Source: Ruminiclostridium sp. (GTDB lineage: Bacteria > Bacillota_A > Clostridia > Oscillospirales > Ruminococcaceae). Taken from it: a stretch of DNA of 16,539 nucleotides. The notes beneath the pieces are model-generated. The model was not told the origin of the DNA. It saw nothing but the letters and a program-made list of their open reading frames with translations, and made no database searches. The first letter of the stretch is position 1, and every line of letters begins with the position of its first letter. Shown in pieces: positions 14,012-16,539 of the stretch. The position numbers and the translations under genes were made by a program. The stretch is taken from assembly GCA_017550775.1 (NCBI GenBank), contig JAFZOA010000194.1, forward strand, positions 1 through 16,539. Reading direction: 5' to 3'.

Positions 14012-15652
14012 TTATATTCTGTATGTTTTTATGACATTTCTTCCGTCAAGATCGACCGAGAGTATAAGCTCGTTCCCGTCGTACTCCGCGGCAAGCAGCT
14101 CCGCCTTGTGCATCGCCGCCATGTCGCCGTACAGCTCATGCTGCTCGTCGCCGTACTCCGCCATGTCGTCCGAGGTGAACAGCACCCCGCCGCACAGCGC
14201 GTTTATCTCCGCGAGAGCCCGGCGCTGCTCCTTCGACATGGAAGTGTCGGTGTCCCGGAGCATATACACGTCCGGGTCGTTCACGAACGCGCGCCCGTTA
14301 AGCTGTCTGCGGAACACGGTGTTGAGAATGCTAAGCTTCGTGCTCGGGCGCTCGCGGTGGAGCACCTGCATATACGCCTTGCCGTCCCACTCGGGGGTAA
14401 CGTCGGTGCCTATGCGGCAGTACTCGACCTTCCCGAACGCGGACGCGAGCGGAACTCCGCAGCCGAGTATCTTCGCCATGCCGACGCACTCACGCAGCAG
14501 ATCCATTCCGTCGGACATCACCATGCCGCGGGTCTTATCCCTGCGCGGGAGAATACACGCCGCGTACAGGAAGTCGAGCTTGAGCAGGCTGAATCCCCAC
14601 TCATCCACGACGGTGCGGAAGACTTCTCTCAGGTAGGCGCGGAATTCCTCGTTGTAGATGTCCAGCGCATAAGAGCCTCCCCAGTTGCTTCCCGCGCGCA
14701 CCGGCTCGCCGTTTTCGTCTCTGAGCAGCCAGTCCGGGTGGTCGCGGTAAATGTCGGACTTCTCCACGCACACGAACGGAGCAAGCCACAGCCCCGCGGT
14801 AAGTCCGGCTTCTTTTATCCTGTCCGCGACCGTCTTCATGCCGTTCGGGAACTTGGACATATCCACGCTCAGCCAGTCGCCCGTCGCGGTCTGATACCCG
14901 TCGTCTATCTGGAAGATATCTGCGCCGGAGCCGCTTCCGAGCAGCCCTTCAAGATCGCTCAGAATACATTTCTCGTTGATGTCCTCATAGTGTCTGTACC
15001 AGCTTGTGTAGCCGGACACAGGCTTTTCCCGCACCGGAGCTATTCCGAGCCACGCAAAGTACCCGTCGAAGACCTCCTTCTCGGTACCGTTTCCAATGTA
15101 AAGCGAGAGCCCGTCAAAGCTGTCGGCGATGTTGAGCCCGGAGCAGTCCTTCTCCACCGTGACCGTGTTCTTTCCGGTGTTGACCTTTATTACCGTGAAG
15201 CCGCTGTTCTCGTTGAGTGAGCCTATGAAGTCATACAGACCGTCGGCGTGCTTCACATAGCCGTATGAGAAGCCGTGCATCACACCGTGTTTGCGGCTGT
15301 ATTTAAGGATAGTGTAGTCCCCGTAGGCAGAGAGCGCGTACTTGTCCGTCACGAGCTCGGGAATATGGTCGATACCCCTCATTCTTCCGTCGATACGGTG
15401 CTCGAAGCTGTCCGTCCAGGACTGATAGCCGTTGAGGAACACGCGGTCGCGCTCGGCAAATGAGCACTCGAACTCTGCGGAAAGCTTTACTATCTCGATC
15501 TCGCTCTTAGTGGTGACCGCGGCGGAGAAGGTCTCGGTGTTTTCCTTGATGTCGAGGGATATGCGGCTGTTCTTCACGCTTTCGGCGGTAGTGACGGTAT
15601 AGCCCTTGCCGTTGACGCGGTATGCGAATTTAACATTGACAAGCTTCATCAT
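14012..15652 (-). CDS. GH36-type alpha-galactosidase (short form)
   Basis: The 546-residue product has a beta-sandwich N-terminal part (about 1-200; FLNGYQSW near 72-79) and a TIM-barrel catalytic part. Barrel landmarks are FQIDDGYQ (247-254), GLWLAPFVC (287-295), and LLKLDFLYA with the likely nucleophile Asp360; CRIGTDV (412-418) places Asp417 as the likely acid/base. Clan GH-D enzymes release terminal alpha-galactose, and relatives also act on other alpha-glycosides. No signal peptide is present, so it should act on sugars taken up by the neighbouring symporter. It is shorter than the usual 700-750 residues of bacterial GH36 enzymes, with a reduced C-terminal sheet. The ATG at 15652 follows the transporter's TAA directly (TAAATGATG), with AGGAGG 8 nt upstream inside the transporter gene, so the two are co-translated. 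Confidence 0.9.
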   Translation of the reverse strand: MMKLVNVKFAYRVNGKGYTVTTAESVKNSRISLDIKENTETFSAAVTTKSEIEIVKLSAEFECSFAERDRVFLNGYQSWTDSFEHRIDGRMRGIDHIPELVTDKYALSAYGDYTILKYSRKHGVMHGFSYGYVKHADGLYDFIGSLNENSGFTVIKVNTGKNTVTVEKDCSGLNIADSFDGLSLYIGNGTEKEVFDGYFAWLGIAPVREKPVSGYTSWYRHYEDINEKCILSDLEGLLGSGSGADIFQIDDGYQTATGDWLSVDMSKFPNGMKTVADRIKEAGLTAGLWLAPFVCVEKSDIYRDHPDWLLRDENGEPVRAGSNWGGSYALDIYNEEFRAYLREVFRTVVDEWGFSLLKLDFLYAACILPRRDKTRGMVMSDGMDLLRECVGMAKILGCGVPLASAFGKVEYCRIGTDVTPEWDGKAYMQVLHRERPSTKLSILNTVFRRQLNGRAFVNDPDVYMLRDTDTSMSKEQRRALAEINALCGGVLFTSDDMAEYGDEQHELYGDMAAMHKAELLAAEYDGNELILSVDLDGRNVIKTYRI

Positions 15653-16539
15653 TTACTTTTCCTCCTTGTCCGAGTTGGCTGCGTCTATTCTTGCGATAAC
15701 TCCCTTTTCGTTGTAGCGGAAGAATACGAATCCTCCGAGAAGGCAGAGCACCGTAGCTATGAAAGCGGTGAGTCTGTAGCCGAGACCGTAGCCCGCTTCT
15801 CCGATCGGCACTTCCTTGTTTATGGTAGCAATGCTGGTGAACAGGAGCATTGCCACGGACTGACCCATTTTGAACGCGAATGTTCTCGCCGCGTAGAACA
15901 TGCCCTGTCTGCTCTCTCCGGTAACGATCTTGTCAGCCTCGGAGATATCCGCTACCACAGCCTGCGGTAAGATACCGAGTATCGCCATGGGAATGGACGC
16001 GAGCACAGCGACGATTATGCCGTAAGCCACGGAGGGTATCGGGAGTATTCCCGCGAAGCCGGTGACGAGGAAGGTCACCGCGAAGAACATGAACGCGAAG
16101 GATACAAGCTTCTTCTTGCCGAGCTTCTTGGCAAGGATATTGACCGGCGCGTAGCACACCAGCGACATAGCGGTCATTATCGCGAAAAGCGGGAATGTCC
16201 ATGTCGCTTCAAGTCCCATAAGCACGGTTATGTAGAAGGAAAGGCCGGTCTGGAACAGAGTAAGGGCTACCCAGTAAAGGATATCGGAGAGAACGAAGGT
16301 GCGGAAATCCTTGTTCTTGAAGGTCGCGCCGAGGGATTTGAACGCGGGGGTCTCGGTGGGGGTGGTGTCTGCGTATTTGTTCTCGTCGATCAGGAACGCC
16401 GGGACGAACATACATACCACCGCAACAGCCGCGAGGATGCCGATAGTGATACGGTACGCCGCCGCATAGTTGGAGTAAACGGTGAAGTCGCCGCTCACGA
16501 TCTGCTGTGTGAGCGTTTCACCGAACTGCGCGGTCATAG
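15653..16539 (-). CDS. GPH-family sugar:cation symporter (MelB-like), N-terminal part outside the window
   Basis: The frame is open to the right edge, so the first 130-160 residues of a protein of about 450 are missing; the ATG near 16537 is internal (MTAQFGE). About 294 residues are seen, covering roughly the last seven of twelve helices. Family marks include FKNKDFRTFVLSDILYW (cytoplasmic loop into helix 7), and the motif VVADISEADKIVTGESRQGMF typical of glycoside-pentoside-hexuronide:cation symporters between helices 10 and 11. It would import an oligosaccharide or glycoside with Na+ or H+ across the cytoplasmic membrane. It is upstream of and co-transcribed with the GH36 gene, which suggests an alpha-galactoside such as melibiose or a raffinose-type sugar. 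Any promoter or regulator lies outside the window. Confidence 0.9.
   Translation of the reverse strand, partial: MTAQFGETLTQQIVSGDFTVYSNYAAAYRITIGILAAVAVVCMFVPAFLIDENKYADTTPTETPAFKSLGATFKNKDFRTFVLSDILYWVALTLFQTGLSFYITVLMGLEATWTFPLFAIMTAMSLVCYAPVNILAKKLGKKKLVSFAFMFFAVTFLVTGFAGILPIPSVAYGIIVAVLASIPMAILGILPQAVVADISEADKIVTGESRQGMFYAARTFAFKMGQSVAMLLFTSIATINKEVPIGEAGYGLGYRLTAFIATVLCLLGGFVFFRYNEKGVIARIDAANSDKEEK

Noticed and set aside
1..16539. CRISPR array, insertion sequence or prophage genes
   Set aside because: No regularly spaced direct repeats, transposase, integrase or phage structural genes are seen.

Overview
The window looks like chromosomal DNA from an anaerobic, fermentative, Gram-positive bacterium of the class Clostridia, perhaps Ruminococcus/Oscillospiraceae-like. 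The evidence is GC-rich coding with TTG, GTG and ATG starts behind strong AGGAGG-type ribosome binding sites, several near-consensus sigma-A promoters (TTGACA/TTGATA with TATAAT), GC-rich intrinsic terminators, a pyruvate formate-lyase (PFL) plus AdhE fermentation cluster, a Cache-domain chemoreceptor and a GPH sugar transporter. Genus-level assignment is a guess.

Layout. The left edge (2-331, + strand) is the C-terminal end of a lysine-rich, FN3/Ig-like surface protein, followed by a terminator. Then come minus-strand units: a pair of four-helix DMT/SMR-type membrane proteins (461-1178) with a perfect consensus promoter; an intergenic stretch rich in small inverted repeats (about 1276-1447); an alpha/beta hydrolase (1456-2235); and a chemoreceptor (2312-4267) with its own promoter and a pair of direct repeats in its leader.

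The centre (4618-11578, all minus strand) is one compact fermentation operon read adhE, an APH-fold small-molecule kinase, the PFL core, a 76-residue unknown, a 83-residue glycine-radical domain, and pflA. PFL splits pyruvate and CoA to acetyl-CoA and formate, AdhE reduces acetyl-CoA to ethanol, and PflA installs the glycyl radical. The key observation is that PFL is split. The 691-residue core keeps the catalytic Cys-Cys pair (C411/C412) but ends before the glycine-radical domain. That domain (RVSGYAV, Gly58) is a separate gene with its own strong ribosome binding site. Between them lies an overlapping gene whose product resembles the start of the radical domain but has a CX5C segment in place of the glycine loop.

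The right side has tex on the plus strand (11809-13965), divergent from adhE, and then, convergent to it, a minus-strand glycoside-use unit: a GPH-type sugar:cation symporter (truncated by the right edge) followed directly by a short GH36 alpha-galactosidase.

I see no CRISPR array, insertion sequence, phage gene, rRNA or tRNA.
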